The translations under genes were made by a program, and so were the position numbers. A stretch of 64,000 nt of DNA from Bacillota bacterium. Its GTDB lineage: Bacteria > Bacillota > Clostridia > Lachnospirales > Lachnospiraceae. Under the pieces are notes generated by a model. It did not search any database, was not told where the DNA came from, and worked only from the letters and a program-made list of their open reading frames with translations. The stretch is from NCBI GenBank assembly GCA_023437365.1, contig JAEZGK010000099.1, positions 205,422 to 269,421 of the forward strand, given 5' to 3'. This document shows positions 55,901-63,990 of this stretch, in pieces. Within the stretch, counting starts at the first letter, position 1. Each line of letters starts with the position of its first letter.

Positions 55901-56146
55901 AAGCCGCTGTTTGCGCAAGATGGAACAATGTACCTGCCGGATTTCACCGTAACATTCCAAGGCAATTACTACTATTGGGAGCATTGGGGGCTGCTTGAGA
56001 AAGAGCGGTATGCTACCCATACCACCGAAAAGAAAAAGTGGTATGAGAAACACTTCCCCGGTAGATTGATAGAAACAGTTGAGGGTAATGACATTAGTAC
56101 ACAGATCAAGTCAATATGTAAAGAATGGTTTGCGATCGAATTATAA
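52919..56146 (+). CDS. RecD-like SF1 helicase with C-terminal PD-(D/E)xK-like domain (main part)
   Basis: A 1075-residue frame; with the 52587 fragment the original was about 1185. Domains: an N-terminal unassigned region (1-450), Walker A SGAAGTGKTS near 481, VIIDETSMVD near 565, GDPNQLPPIGRGK near 595 and motif VI-type LLYTAVTRAKGRLVLF near 900 after AISVHKSQGSEFG, as in RecD2-type 5'-3' helicases. The C-terminal 100 residues contain YLPDFTV and YYWEHWGLLEKERY followed by KKKWYEKHF, the pattern of nuclease domains appended to SF1 helicases. The natural start is lost; ATG 52919 has no ribosome site. It is a likely defence effector, possibly inactive in this strain. Confidence 0.8.
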   Translation: MYTDEVTATATAGRSYNNDTRRKLAKEYFDQLVPNESILVYYANYSNPFCDEEKQRYIVVGIARLSQPVGREMFFENVSEENKRDYANGLVWQRSLTSAYPEQGMRIPYELYYDNQEVLDNIIIEPDNPRAFKYATREISDDDHITLVEQLIGVAEYLSELGDTSQNWALRKQWLSDLLSELWKNRGAYPGFPQALNYLGRDDLSKKYLVETRNNGSVQAYEIIKSELVSDPRMKRTIALKGKDKERLLLDIIPRFNLSKEQVAALIDKDGVENGISASAKEIAENPYLLCEQYIGNSQDDVISFYQIDNGALPSPEYGVKKMTDADSAERFRALCVDALHWDNTHSFTPSERVLDLVNHRVSKMREWRQNNFSDIYFEVDREIMSKAITFRTDKKSGKLYLYLNEVYEDERLIESTLKNLAARGDIQLKQPITPEKFKDTLFERTSPLAGIPEYGEAIQKQAEVCAEVFRKGLCVISGAAGTGKTSLVSRIIDKIKQTEGVGVSIKLLAPTGKAAERIREKTGQTATTIHSLIAGAGWLNDNTTFKRSGGKQDKEVNTVIIDETSMVDLSLLATLFRAIHWNNVKRLILVGDPNQLPPIGRGKVFSDTIEWLRRDYPANVGELKYNIRQMENRINNCGTGIVDLAEILIQEKQNDIEKSMRETVLRKIQEGNIVDKDLTVRYWQTGDDLDELLKQELIYDLGSDPEGDKLPECWINACKLPDSQERNPSFLQVLSPFRGDDHGTDRLNTVLQSLLNGGWESKFTLDAITLFDKVIQFVNRPRSNPIYAYNWDKRKNEQIEVFNGDMGFAYPHGFDSKKWRYMHKLEHFSVKFKGKENYSVGYGGSLGKTDKGWWMRDEDPINNLELAYAISVHKSQGSEFGRVYLVLPKRKSSTLSMELLYTAVTRAKGRLVLFIQEDISALSCLTKIERSAIRRINSSVFKFEPLPEQLSYLPEYYEEYKVIATLADYFVRSKSEALIANALHATGLDFSYEKPLFAQDGTMYLPDFTVTFQGNYYYWEHWGLLEKERYATHTTEKKKWYEKHFPGRLIETVEGNDISTQIKSICKEWFAIEL

Positions 56147-56435
56147 AAGAAAAAGTCGTAACTGAAGACAAATTACTGCAGTTACGGGCTTTGAAGCACT
56201 GATAAAGTCTCGACTTGTTCCTGAGAACGAATAAAACTGTCGTTATATACCCGCTAACGAGAATAAGCAGTAAAACTGCGTAGACGTATTCCTTAGACGG
56301 ATATATGCTAAACTACAATCTTGACATCAATATGAAGGCTTTGAGCCAACCTGTATTCAGAAACACATCAAAACATTTTATGATTACACTTTTGATTACA
56401 CTTGAAATGATGATGTACAAAAGCTCCTTTCCATA
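56147..56435. other. Gene-free right flank of the island
   Basis: No gene is supported. Two TGATTACAC-type motifs (56379-56400) lie just before attR, mirroring doubled motifs at the left end, as expected for integrase arm-binding sites. Confidence 0.5.
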
Positions 56436-56461
56436 AGGGGTTCAAGTCCCCTCGACTGCAG
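56436..56461 (+). repeat. Right attachment site (attR) of genomic island
   Basis: An exact 26-base copy of 38501-38526 (tRNA-Leu 3' end). Past it, AAAAAAGGGTTTCAGAG resembles the sequence after the tRNA's own terminator, marking the return to chromosome. Confidence 0.93.
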
Positions 56462-56579
56462 CGAGTAAAAAAGGGTTTCAGAGTTTTGATAAGCTTTTGA
56501 GCTCATATTTTTTGTGTTTGGAATGCACTTGGAATACAACGGAAATAATGCATCAAAGAGCATATTGATGTTAATATAT

Positions 56580-56640
56580 CTGCAACATGTTGCAGCTTTA
56601 TACTCAAAACGACACAGTTAGACGTTTTTTTCATATAATA
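56580..56640 (+). promoter_or_regulatory. Sigma-K-like promoter and upstream palindrome of the multicopper oxidase gene
   Basis: CATATAATA at 56632-56640 fits the mother-cell sigma-K -10 consensus CATANNNTA, and CAC at 56613-56615 fits its -35 (AC) with a 16-base spacer. The same -10 region also contains TATAAT, so sigma-A use is not excluded. A perfect palindrome CTGCAACATGTTGCAG lies at 56580-56595, upstream of the -35, where an activator could bind. Confidence 0.6.
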
Positions 56641-56695
56641 GTAGCAGAACATTATTGTATTCTACTTAAAATATATGAAAAAGGTGGCGAATTTC

Positions 56696-59600
56696 ATGGG
56701 TTTATTTAGCAAGACTAGGAAGCCGATTATTCGAGAGTTCGAAATTGAAGTAATATCCATACCAATTGTATATAACAAATATGGAGATCATGATCCCAAT
56801 GGTCTTTTGTATGTTCTAAGAAAAGATGCGAGCAGAATTAAAACAAGAGCCTTGGAAAATTTTAAGAAAACGATACCACAGCCATATGAAGAAGTACGAC
56901 CTCTAGTAATACGTGCTAATGTAGGTGATGAAATCGTTGTGAAGTTATATCATTCACTGAATAGAAAAGTATCAATGCATGTGCAAGGGCTTACCTATGA
57001 TGTAAACACCTCAGATGGTGCTTTCGTGGGAATGAATCCGGATACTACAACTTCTAAACAGATTACTTATAAATGGTATGCAGAGAGAGAAGGAGTTTAT
57101 CTATTCAGCGATATGGCAGACACAAGAAGCAGCGAAGAGGGTACAAATGTACATGGTCTGTTTGGATCAATCATTATAGAAAAACCTGGATCAACCTGGC
57201 TTGATCCAGTTACGGGAGAACCAATAGAAAGTGGACTATTCGCGGATATTTATAATCCGAAAGAGAAAAGCTTTCGTGAATATACAGTTTTCTTTCATGA
57301 TGAATTAGAGATAAAAAATAAAGACGGTAAGGTACCGATTGATCCGCATACCGGTCTCCCTTCAGGAACGACCGGTATCAGTTACCGTTCAGAGCCAATG
57401 CGAAACAGGGATGCAAGTACAATTCCTTCAGCATCAGAAATGGCCGAAATGCCTCATGAACACCTTGTCATAGGAGAGGATATTTCTATGAGCTCGTGGC
57501 CATATGGGGATCCTGCACCGGAAGTTTTACGAGCGTATGTAGGTGACCCGGCCAAAATTAGGTTAGTACATGGAGGGATTAAAGAAACCCATGTATTCCA
57601 TCTTCACAACCATCAATGGAGATTAGAGCCGGATAATCCTAATTCGACCATTATTGATTCGCAATCCATTAGTCCACAGGAATGTTATACGTTTGATATT
57701 CTTTATGGAGCTGGAAGCTTAAATGGGATGATTGGGGATGCAATCTGGCACTGTCATCTTTATCCGCATTTTCATGAAGGTATGTGGAGCTTATGGAGAG
57801 TATTTGACAGATTGGAGGATGGCACAGGGAAATACCCCGATAATACCCCGGTAAAAGCACTGATGCCATTAAAGGACAGACCGAGACCACCCAAAAAAGA
57901 CAAGGATCATCCGGGATTTTATAAATTTATCAATGGTACCTCAGGAGAAAGACCGTTACAGCCTCCGCTTGGAATTCTTACTCCGAAAGGGAAGAATAAA
58001 ATAAACCCGACCGATTTAGAAAAAGCAAACTTTGTGAAGGGATTCGCTCCGGGTGCCTTATATTCGAGAAGCTGCATGAATGATAAAGATTGTAAAATAA
58101 AAGTATTTGAGATAGCTCTCGTTCAGGCTAAAGTAATATACAATAGTTATGGCTGGAATGACCCACAAGGCAGATTTTTTGTCCTGTTGGATGATTTAAA
58201 AAAACATGGCGGGTTAGACGCATATGTAAGTAAAGTGGAAAAGGGAAGCATTAAGGCGGAACCGTTGGTAATCAGAGCGAATGCAGGTGATTGTATTGAG
58301 ATTCGTCTTACGAATCTCCTGCCGGAAATTCTCGAAGGAAGTGCTTTTCAATTAAAGACGTTAACGGATATCACCGGTTACCATATCCATTTAGTGAAGT
58401 TTGATACAATTGTTTCTGACGGTGGGAGCAATGGGTATAATAATATTGCTGGTTCAAGACAACGCGAAACTTTAATAGAACGTTTTTATGCAAATGAGGA
58501 ATTGCATACCGTCTTCTTCCATGATCATCTATTTGCCAATTCCCATCAACAGCATGGCGTGTTTGGAGCCTTAATCGTAGAGCCGGCAGGTTCCACCTTC
58601 CATAATATTCATACCGGAGAGAAAATTCAAAGTGGTACCCAAGCAGTTATCCGTAAAGCGGATGGAAGTGCATTTCGTGAATTTGCTTTATTTGTACATG
58701 ACTTCGCATTGCTTTTTGATAAGGCCGGTAAGCCATTGAATCCACCCCCGGTTCCAGGATCAGATGAAGACCCGGGTGTTATGGGTATTAATTATAGATC
58801 AGAGCCAATGAGAGAGAGATTGGGCAAAAAGGATGACCCGGCTTATATCTTCAGCTCCACCGCTCATGGAGATCCGGCAACGCCAATCTTAGAGACTTAT
58901 CCCGGCGATGAAATGATGATTCGTATCATTGACGGTGCACATGAGGAGCAACATGCCTTTAATGTTGTTGGAATGTCATGGAAACGAGAGCTTGATGATA
59001 AGCTGTCACCTTTGGCTTCATCACAGACCATTGGAATATCGGAGGCTTTTAATTTACGAATTGACGAGCCATATGGAAGCGGAGATTATCTATATTATTA
59101 TGGCGGTATTGATGATGCATGGCTGGGATTATGGGGAATTATCCGTGCATATGATAAACCGCAGAAAGCTTTGCCACCTTTGAGGAAGGGAAAGGAAATT
59201 ACTCCTCAGCATCTGCAGCCGGGGAAAGGTGCTGTCATACGAAAATACGAGATTGCAGCTATTCAGAAGGATATAAAATATAATAAATATGGAGATCATG
59301 ATCCGGATGGATTATTATTTGTTCCATTAAAAGAGATGAAAGACGTATTAAGCGGGAAGAAACAACCAAAGCCTCTTATTTTAAGGGCGAATGAAGGGGA
59401 TTGGATCGAAGTAACTTTGCATAATAAATTGAATCATCAGGTACCTTTCCATGATTATCCGATCGTACCACTGGATAAGGTGCATAAGCCTTCCAACCGT
59501 GTTTCTATTAATCCGCAGTTTTTAAAATATGATAATATTAAATATTCCGGAGTAAATGTAGGATGTAATCGGGAGGAACAAACGGTAGGACCTGGTGAAA

Positions 59601-60400
59601 CAAAGAAATACTTGTGGTATGCGGATAAAGAATATGGAACCTGCGGATTGCAATCCTTTGGTGATTTGCGTAATCACAGATATCATGGTCTATTTGGAGC
59701 AATTATTATAGAACCACGAGCAGCTAAGTGGCATAAGCTCCTTGTTAATACCGATTATGAAGAACAGGTAGTTGTTACTGCACCAAAAGTCAAAAGCTAT
59801 AGAGAGTTCGTGGTATTCATACAAAACGGTATTCGTTTGCTTGATGCCGATGGGAAACTGATTAAAACAGCAGGGGATGCTGCGATGGAACCGGGACCGG
59901 GTCATGAGGCACCTGGTGCACATGATAGTGTTGATCCTGAGGATACCGGAGAAAAAGGATATAATTATCGGTCAGAGAGGTTTTATAATAGACTAAAGAA
60001 AAATAATAAAATATCAGAAATCTTTAGCAGTAAGAAACATGGTGACCCTGCAACACCGTTATTTGAGGCTTATAGTGGGGAACGTGTCATTTTCCGTACC
60101 TTGATGCCGGCAGATAAACCGAGAAATGTAGGATTTGGAATCCATGGTCATATGTGGAGAGAACAGCAAAAGGACCCTAAGTCAAGAGTGATTCCATTAC
60201 AAGGAGCTATTAGTATTGGAAGCGCCTACAATATGGAATTAGAAAATGGAGCCTCCTGCCCCGGAGATTATCTATACCGCTCCGGATCATTAAAGTGGGA
60301 TGTGGAATCAGGAATGTGGGGAATCTTCCGAGTTTCAAAAAGTTCAATTATTGGCAAATGTAAGAGGATGTATGAAAAAGTAACAAAACGCTTTCAATAA
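56696..60400 (+). CDS. Giant six-cupredoxin multicopper oxidase (MnxG-like)
   Basis: A 1234-residue protein of three repeats, each of two cupredoxin-like domains, starting near IREFEIEVISIPIVYNKYGD (about 11), KVFEIALVQAKVIYNSYGW (about 464) and IRKYEIAAIQKDIKYNKYG (about 849). One copper set is retained. HVFHLHNHQW (near 299) and HCHLYPHFHEGMW (near 352) give type 1/trinuclear motifs, while GYHIHLVKFD (near 560) and FFHDHL…HQQHG (near 605) give the others, so motifs C-D precede A-B. The third repeat's sites are degenerate. Size and order recall MnxG-type manganese oxidases of Bacillus spores. No signal peptide. ATG 56696 follows AAGGTGG; an ATG at 56675 has no ribosome site. Confidence 0.88.
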   Translation: MGLFSKTRKPIIREFEIEVISIPIVYNKYGDHDPNGLLYVLRKDASRIKTRALENFKKTIPQPYEEVRPLVIRANVGDEIVVKLYHSLNRKVSMHVQGLTYDVNTSDGAFVGMNPDTTTSKQITYKWYAEREGVYLFSDMADTRSSEEGTNVHGLFGSIIIEKPGSTWLDPVTGEPIESGLFADIYNPKEKSFREYTVFFHDELEIKNKDGKVPIDPHTGLPSGTTGISYRSEPMRNRDASTIPSASEMAEMPHEHLVIGEDISMSSWPYGDPAPEVLRAYVGDPAKIRLVHGGIKETHVFHLHNHQWRLEPDNPNSTIIDSQSISPQECYTFDILYGAGSLNGMIGDAIWHCHLYPHFHEGMWSLWRVFDRLEDGTGKYPDNTPVKALMPLKDRPRPPKKDKDHPGFYKFINGTSGERPLQPPLGILTPKGKNKINPTDLEKANFVKGFAPGALYSRSCMNDKDCKIKVFEIALVQAKVIYNSYGWNDPQGRFFVLLDDLKKHGGLDAYVSKVEKGSIKAEPLVIRANAGDCIEIRLTNLLPEILEGSAFQLKTLTDITGYHIHLVKFDTIVSDGGSNGYNNIAGSRQRETLIERFYANEELHTVFFHDHLFANSHQQHGVFGALIVEPAGSTFHNIHTGEKIQSGTQAVIRKADGSAFREFALFVHDFALLFDKAGKPLNPPPVPGSDEDPGVMGINYRSEPMRERLGKKDDPAYIFSSTAHGDPATPILETYPGDEMMIRIIDGAHEEQHAFNVVGMSWKRELDDKLSPLASSQTIGISEAFNLRIDEPYGSGDYLYYYGGIDDAWLGLWGIIRAYDKPQKALPPLRKGKEITPQHLQPGKGAVIRKYEIAAIQKDIKYNKYGDHDPDGLLFVPLKEMKDVLSGKKQPKPLILRANEGDWIEVTLHNKLNHQVPFHDYPIVPLDKVHKPSNRVSINPQFLKYDNIKYSGVNVGCNREEQTVGPGETKKYLWYADKEYGTCGLQSFGDLRNHRYHGLFGAIIIEPRAAKWHKLLVNTDYEEQVVVTAPKVKSYREFVVFIQNGIRLLDADGKLIKTAGDAAMEPGPGHEAPGAHDSVDPEDTGEKGYNYRSERFYNRLKKNNKISEIFSSKKHGDPATPLFEAYSGERVIFRTLMPADKPRNVGFGIHGHMWREQQKDPKSRVIPLQGAISIGSAYNMELENGASCPGDYLYRSGSLKWDVESGMWGIFRVSKSSIIGKCKRMYEKVTKRFQ

Positions 60401-60806
60401 TTATTAAAGGGAAATGGAAGTAATCGACTAAGCGGTTTTAGTATCATGTCGAGAAAAAGACCCCATGCCATATTATTTGTAAATGTCTGAGCTATTTTCC
60501 TTTTCTTACTGCGAATATACTGACATGTTTATATCATATGTAGGTTTTACATGAAAATTTATTGCTTAATTGAGTGTTTTTAATGGAAATAATGGATTAC
60601 ATGGTAAAATAAGGACGTATTTCAAATCCAATAGATATCGTTGGAATGAAACACGTCCTTAATTATAGGATTGCAACCAACAATTGCGGATATAGTTCTA
60701 ATTAGTTGGTAGATTCAAGAAAATAAAAATGATATGATGATTTCATCAGCTGAGAGAATAAAAAAAGGTCGGTTAAAATATAATCTGGCTTGTGAAAGGA
60801 GTAAAC
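60401..60806. other. Intergenic region with hairpin
   Basis: No gene is supported. A large imperfect hairpin at 60611-60660 (AAGGACGT…ACGTCCTT with an inner AATCCAA/TTGGAAT pair) is the only structure seen, and it may be the terminator of the oxidase gene. Confidence 0.5.
60611..60664. terminator. Hairpin downstream of the multicopper oxidase
   Basis: AAGGACGT-A-TTTCA pairs with TGAAA-C-ACGTCCTT, and inside it AATCCAA pairs with TTGGAAT. A short AATTAT tract follows. It lies 210 bases after the oxidase stop. Confidence 0.5.
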
Positions 60807-61484
60807 ATGGAATTTAAAGATAAATTAATTGTTTTAAGAAGAGAAAGAGGACTTTCGCAGGAAGCTCTTGCAGAAATTATCGGAATATCAAGACAAGCGG
60901 TTACAAAATGGGAGCTGGGTCAGGGATACCCCGATATTGATAATCTCATTAAATTAAGTAATACCTTCAAGGTAAGCATTGATCGTCTTGTGAAAGGGGA
61001 GGAGAATGATTATTTTCTTTCTAATATTTCGAAAGACACTACCTGTACAGAAGAAATAATTGAATTTTTATTGAAGGCTAAGACATCAACCTACTCGGCA
61101 TACGGGCCGAGATCAGCCTCCTCCAGACCTCAGTCCCAGGATCTGCATTTTAGTGATGGAGATTATCTGTATATTGATACCTATATAGGCGCGGAACAAT
61201 TTGGTGGAGAAGAAGCAGTCTGGTATCAGGGAAAACCTGTTTGGTGTATGAATTTTACCGGCCGGTTGCTGGGAGATAACTTCTCAGGGGATTTTTTAAA
61301 GGAAGCCTTACGTCATGTTACAAAAGAAGCTCCTTACAGGGGGCCCGCACTGTATCAAAGCGGAGATTATACCTACCACTGCTATTCTAGCGGTAGCTTT
61401 GAATGGTTCCAGGGGCATGAGGAAATTTACTGTCAGTCAGTGAAAGTCTACGAATTAGTCTTCCATGGAGGAAAGTTAAAATAA
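60807..61484 (+). CDS. XRE-family regulator with DUF5680 domain
   Basis: A 225-residue regulator. Residues 1-60 hold a Cro/C1-type HTH (LSQEALAEIIGISRQAVTKW), and residues about 95-225 are a DUF5680 domain with its conserved features: YIGAEQFGGEEAVWYQGKP, CMNFTGRLL, YRGPALYQSGDYTYHCYSSG and a final VYELVFHGGKLK. DUF5680 probably senses a ligand. ATG 60807 follows AAAGGAG; a GTG at 60792 overlaps that site and is rejected. It may regulate the following small flavoprotein-like gene. Confidence 0.92.
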   Translation: MEFKDKLIVLRRERGLSQEALAEIIGISRQAVTKWELGQGYPDIDNLIKLSNTFKVSIDRLVKGEENDYFLSNISKDTTCTEEIIEFLLKAKTSTYSAYGPRSASSRPQSQDLHFSDGDYLYIDTYIGAEQFGGEEAVWYQGKPVWCMNFTGRLLGDNFSGDFLKEALRHVTKEAPYRGPALYQSGDYTYHCYSSGSFEWFQGHEEIYCQSVKVYELVFHGGKLK

Positions 61485-61546
61485 TCAATCATAAAGTATT
61501 GAACAAATAGCTGTTCATTAAGCCTAATATTCAAGGGAGAGTTAGA

Positions 61547-62011
61547 ATGGATTTAAAGTACAATGTAATGATGGATGAGGTTTTTAATCAATTAGGTAGC
61601 AATAAGGTAATGGTACTGGCTACCAGCTTTGAAGATAGAGTGACAGCCAGAAATATGAGCTGCATCATGATGGATCATAAATTATATTTTCAGACGGATA
61701 AGCGTTTCTTAAAGACCCAACAAATGCTCAAAAATCAGAAGGTAGCACTTTGTGTCGATAACATACAGCTGGAAGGTAATGCTAAGATTGTCGGAAATTC
61801 CGATGAGGCACCAAAATTTTGCGAGGCCTATAAAAGGTACTTCAGAGCATCCTATGATACCTATACCCACTTGAGAAATCAGGTGATTATTGAAGTGGAA
61901 CCAACCTTTATAACCTTATGGAGGTATGCGGATGGACGTAAGCCCTACAGAGATTTTTTGGACTGTGTACAAAATAAGGCTTACAGAGAAATGTACGATA
62001 TCAGCTTATAA
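61547..62011 (+). CDS. Pyridoxamine 5'-phosphate oxidase-like flavin-binding protein
   Basis: A 154-residue split-barrel protein of the pyridoxamine-phosphate-oxidase-like superfamily, expected to bind FMN or a related flavin. The core KVMVLATSFEDRVTARNMSC (residues 20-39), then KLYFQTDKRFLKTQQM and VALCVDNIQLEGNAKI fit the fold. The true pyridoxamine oxidase active-site residues cannot be confirmed, so the reaction is unknown. AGGGAGAG precedes the ATG. A terminator hairpin follows. Confidence 0.85.
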   Translation: MDLKYNVMMDEVFNQLGSNKVMVLATSFEDRVTARNMSCIMMDHKLYFQTDKRFLKTQQMLKNQKVALCVDNIQLEGNAKIVGNSDEAPKFCEAYKRYFRASYDTYTHLRNQVIIEVEPTFITLWRYADGRKPYRDFLDCVQNKAYREMYDISL

Positions 62012-62038
62012 TGGTGGGAGTAAGCTGTTTATGATTTA

Positions 62039-62090
62039 AAGGGGCTGTTTCAAAACTAATTATTGATTGGTGGAGAAGCAGCCTTTTGTT
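62039..62090 (+). terminator. Terminator of the flavin-binding protein gene
   Basis: AAGGGGCTGTTTC pairs with GAAGCAGCCTTTT, ending in a short T-run. Confidence 0.7.
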
Positions 62091-62206
62091 TGTACATAAT
62101 ATTTACAAATATAACCATTGTTTTCTATTTGCTAATAATGTAGAATGTACACACATATGACATGTTGTATTAGTGCAATGTGTTAGATAAAAGAAAGGAG
62201 TCTTTT

Positions 62207-62869
62207 ATGCTGGGGGTTTTTGATATTATCGGTCCGATTATGATTGGCCCATCAAGCTCCCATACTGCGGGAGCAGTGCGGATCGGGAAGTATACCTTTT
62301 CTATTTTAGGTGAGAGACCGGTCAGAGCCAGGATTGGCTTTTCAGGATCCTTTGCTAAGACCTATCGAGGACATGGCACGGATAAAGCGATTATTGCCGG
62401 TGTTCTGGGTATGGATACAGATGATAAGAGAATTAGCAACAGTTTAGAGATTGCACAAGAAGAAGGACTGGATTACACCTTTGAAACAATGGAGTTAGAT
62501 GGTGTACACCCTAATACGGCAGATATTGAGTTAGAAGGAGTAAGCGGAAGGAAGGTGTATGTCAGAGGTTCGTCTGTAGGTGGAGGAAACATCCTGATTA
62601 ATAAGATTAATGGTGCGGATGTACTAATCTCCGGAAAATCGGCAGCACTGATCATCACACATATGGATATCCCCGGAATGGTAGCCAAGGTAAGTAATAT
62701 TCTGGGTTCTTATGGTATGAATATTAATAATTTCTCGCTGAGCAGAGAGGAAAAAGGAGGAATGGCTATCATGACGATTGAAATAGATGGAGGGATTGAA
62801 CCATCGATTCAACAAATCATTCAGCAAATACCTCAAATTGTTTCTGTCAGCATCTTAAATCCTATTTAG
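62207..62869 (+). CDS. sdaAB: L-serine dehydratase beta subunit
   Basis: A 220-residue subunit of the [4Fe-4S] L-serine ammonia-lyase that converts serine to pyruvate and ammonia. The GPSSSHTAGAVRIG motif (residues 12-25) marks the serine dehydratase beta domain, and residues about 145-215 form an ACT domain (SAALIITHMDIPGMVAKVS). ATG 62207 follows AAAGGAG; a GTG nine codons upstream lies before that site and is rejected. It is followed 10 bases later by the alpha subunit, GGGAGG site. Confidence 0.95.
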   Translation: MLGVFDIIGPIMIGPSSSHTAGAVRIGKYTFSILGERPVRARIGFSGSFAKTYRGHGTDKAIIAGVLGMDTDDKRISNSLEIAQEEGLDYTFETMELDGVHPNTADIELEGVSGRKVYVRGSSVGGGNILINKINGADVLISGKSAALIITHMDIPGMVAKVSNILGSYGMNINNFSLSREEKGGMAIMTIEIDGGIEPSIQQIIQQIPQIVSVSILNPI

Positions 62870-62879
62870 GGAGGTATTT

Positions 62880-63752
62880 ATGAAATATAATTCAATATCA
62901 GAATTATGCCGGCAAGCAGAATCCCAGCAATTGAAGCTTTCTGAATTGGTATTAAAGGATCAGGCAGTTCTGATGGAAAAGGACGAAGAAGAATTAAAGC
63001 AAACGATGAGATCAATGCTTGAAGTGATGAAGGAGAGCACGAAAGATGGACTGGATCCTAACAGACGGTCAGTCAGCGGCTTATCCGGCGGAGATGCATA
63101 TAAGCTGGATCAGGCAGTAAAGAAGGGGCGGACGATCTGCGGCCCTATTCTTGGAAAGGCATTGGTCAAAGCCCTTTCCACCTCGGAGACCAATGCATGT
63201 ATGGGCAAGATCGTAGCAGCACCGACAGCCGGAAGCTGTGGGATTCTACCGGCAGTGCTTATGACAATCGCTGAAGAAAGAAAGCTTGCAGACGAGCAAT
63301 TGATCATGGCTTTATTTACATCCTCAGCAATCGGTATGGTTATAGCAAATAAAGCCAGTATATCCGGTGCGGAAGGCGGATGTCAGGCAGAATGTGGCTC
63401 GGCTAGTGCCATGGCAGCAGCAGCTCTGGTCGAATTATGCGGTGGAACACCTACGATGGTGGGGCATGCATGTGCCATTTCTTTGAAAAGCGTACTTGGT
63501 ATGGTATGTGATCCGGTGGCAGGGTTGGTTGAGATTCCTTGTATTAAGCGGAATGCGATGGGTGCTGCAAATGCTTTTGTCGCAGCGGAAATGGCTTTGG
63601 CAGGGATCGAAAGCAAAATCCCTGTGGACGAGGTCATTCATGCGATGAAGACAGTGGGGGATTGTATGATTCCGGCTTTGAAGGAAACATCCGAAGGAGG
63701 TCTTGCGGCAACACCAACTGCGAAAAAGTATACGAAACAGGTTTTTGGATGA
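62880..63752 (+). CDS. sdaAA: L-serine dehydratase alpha subunit
   Basis: A 290-residue catalytic subunit. GLSGGDAYKL (62-71), APTAGSCGILPAVL (113-126) and ISGAEGGCQAECGSASAMAA (162-181), followed by VCDPVAGLVEIPCIKRN (near 213-229), are the conserved blocks that carry the iron-sulfur Cys ligands. Cotranscribed with the beta subunit. The ribosome site GGGAGG lies eight bases before ATG 62880. Confidence 0.96.
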   Translation: MKYNSISELCRQAESQQLKLSELVLKDQAVLMEKDEEELKQTMRSMLEVMKESTKDGLDPNRRSVSGLSGGDAYKLDQAVKKGRTICGPILGKALVKALSTSETNACMGKIVAAPTAGSCGILPAVLMTIAEERKLADEQLIMALFTSSAIGMVIANKASISGAEGGCQAECGSASAMAAAALVELCGGTPTMVGHACAISLKSVLGMVCDPVAGLVEIPCIKRNAMGAANAFVAAEMALAGIESKIPVDEVIHAMKTVGDCMIPALKETSEGGLAATPTAKKYTKQVFG

Positions 63753-63933
63753 TAAGCATAATTATGGAGCAGAAATGATTTCAGTATCTAAGCAAGCATT
63801 ACCCCTGTAAAATGTGGGTAGCTTGCCTCCTTTGACAATAATGATATTACTTTAAGGGACTGTTGCAAAACTCCTTGAATAGTAACGAGTAAGGATACAG
63901 GCATCCCTAACACACTGGTTCCCTGACATCCTA

Positions 63934-63990
63934 TCGATATTGTTTGTCATAATCGAACATAAATGTTCGCTTCTGATCAAACAATATCGA
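63934..63990. repeat. Nested perfect inverted repeats downstream of sdaAA
   Basis: Outer arms TCGATATTGTTTG (63934-63946) and CAAACAATATCGA (63978-63990) are perfectly complementary. Inside is a second perfect palindrome CGAACAT-AA-ATGTTCG (63954-63969). No gene is visible between sdaAA and the window end. It could be an operator region of a gene beyond the window, an insertion-element end or a terminator. Confidence 0.7.

Larger units (their letters stand above)
38501..56461. mobile_element. 17.9-kb genomic island in tRNA-Leu(AAG), defence-gene cargo, no integrase
   Basis: The island is bounded by a perfect 26-bp direct repeat of the tRNA 3' end. Inside both ends are doubled short motifs typical of integrase arm sites: TTTGTCTACC twice near 38597-38620 and TGATTACAC twice near 56379-56400. 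The cargo consists of a membrane-linked prephenate-dehydratase-like protein, a Druantia-like gene pair, an unknown coiled-coil/glycine-zipper pair and a helicase-nuclease. No integrase or relaxase is present, so the island is stranded or mobilised in trans. Confidence 0.85.

Noticed and set aside
63954..63969. LexA box
   Set aside because: The halves CGAAC and GTTCG are six bases apart rather than four, and no SOS gene is visible nearby.
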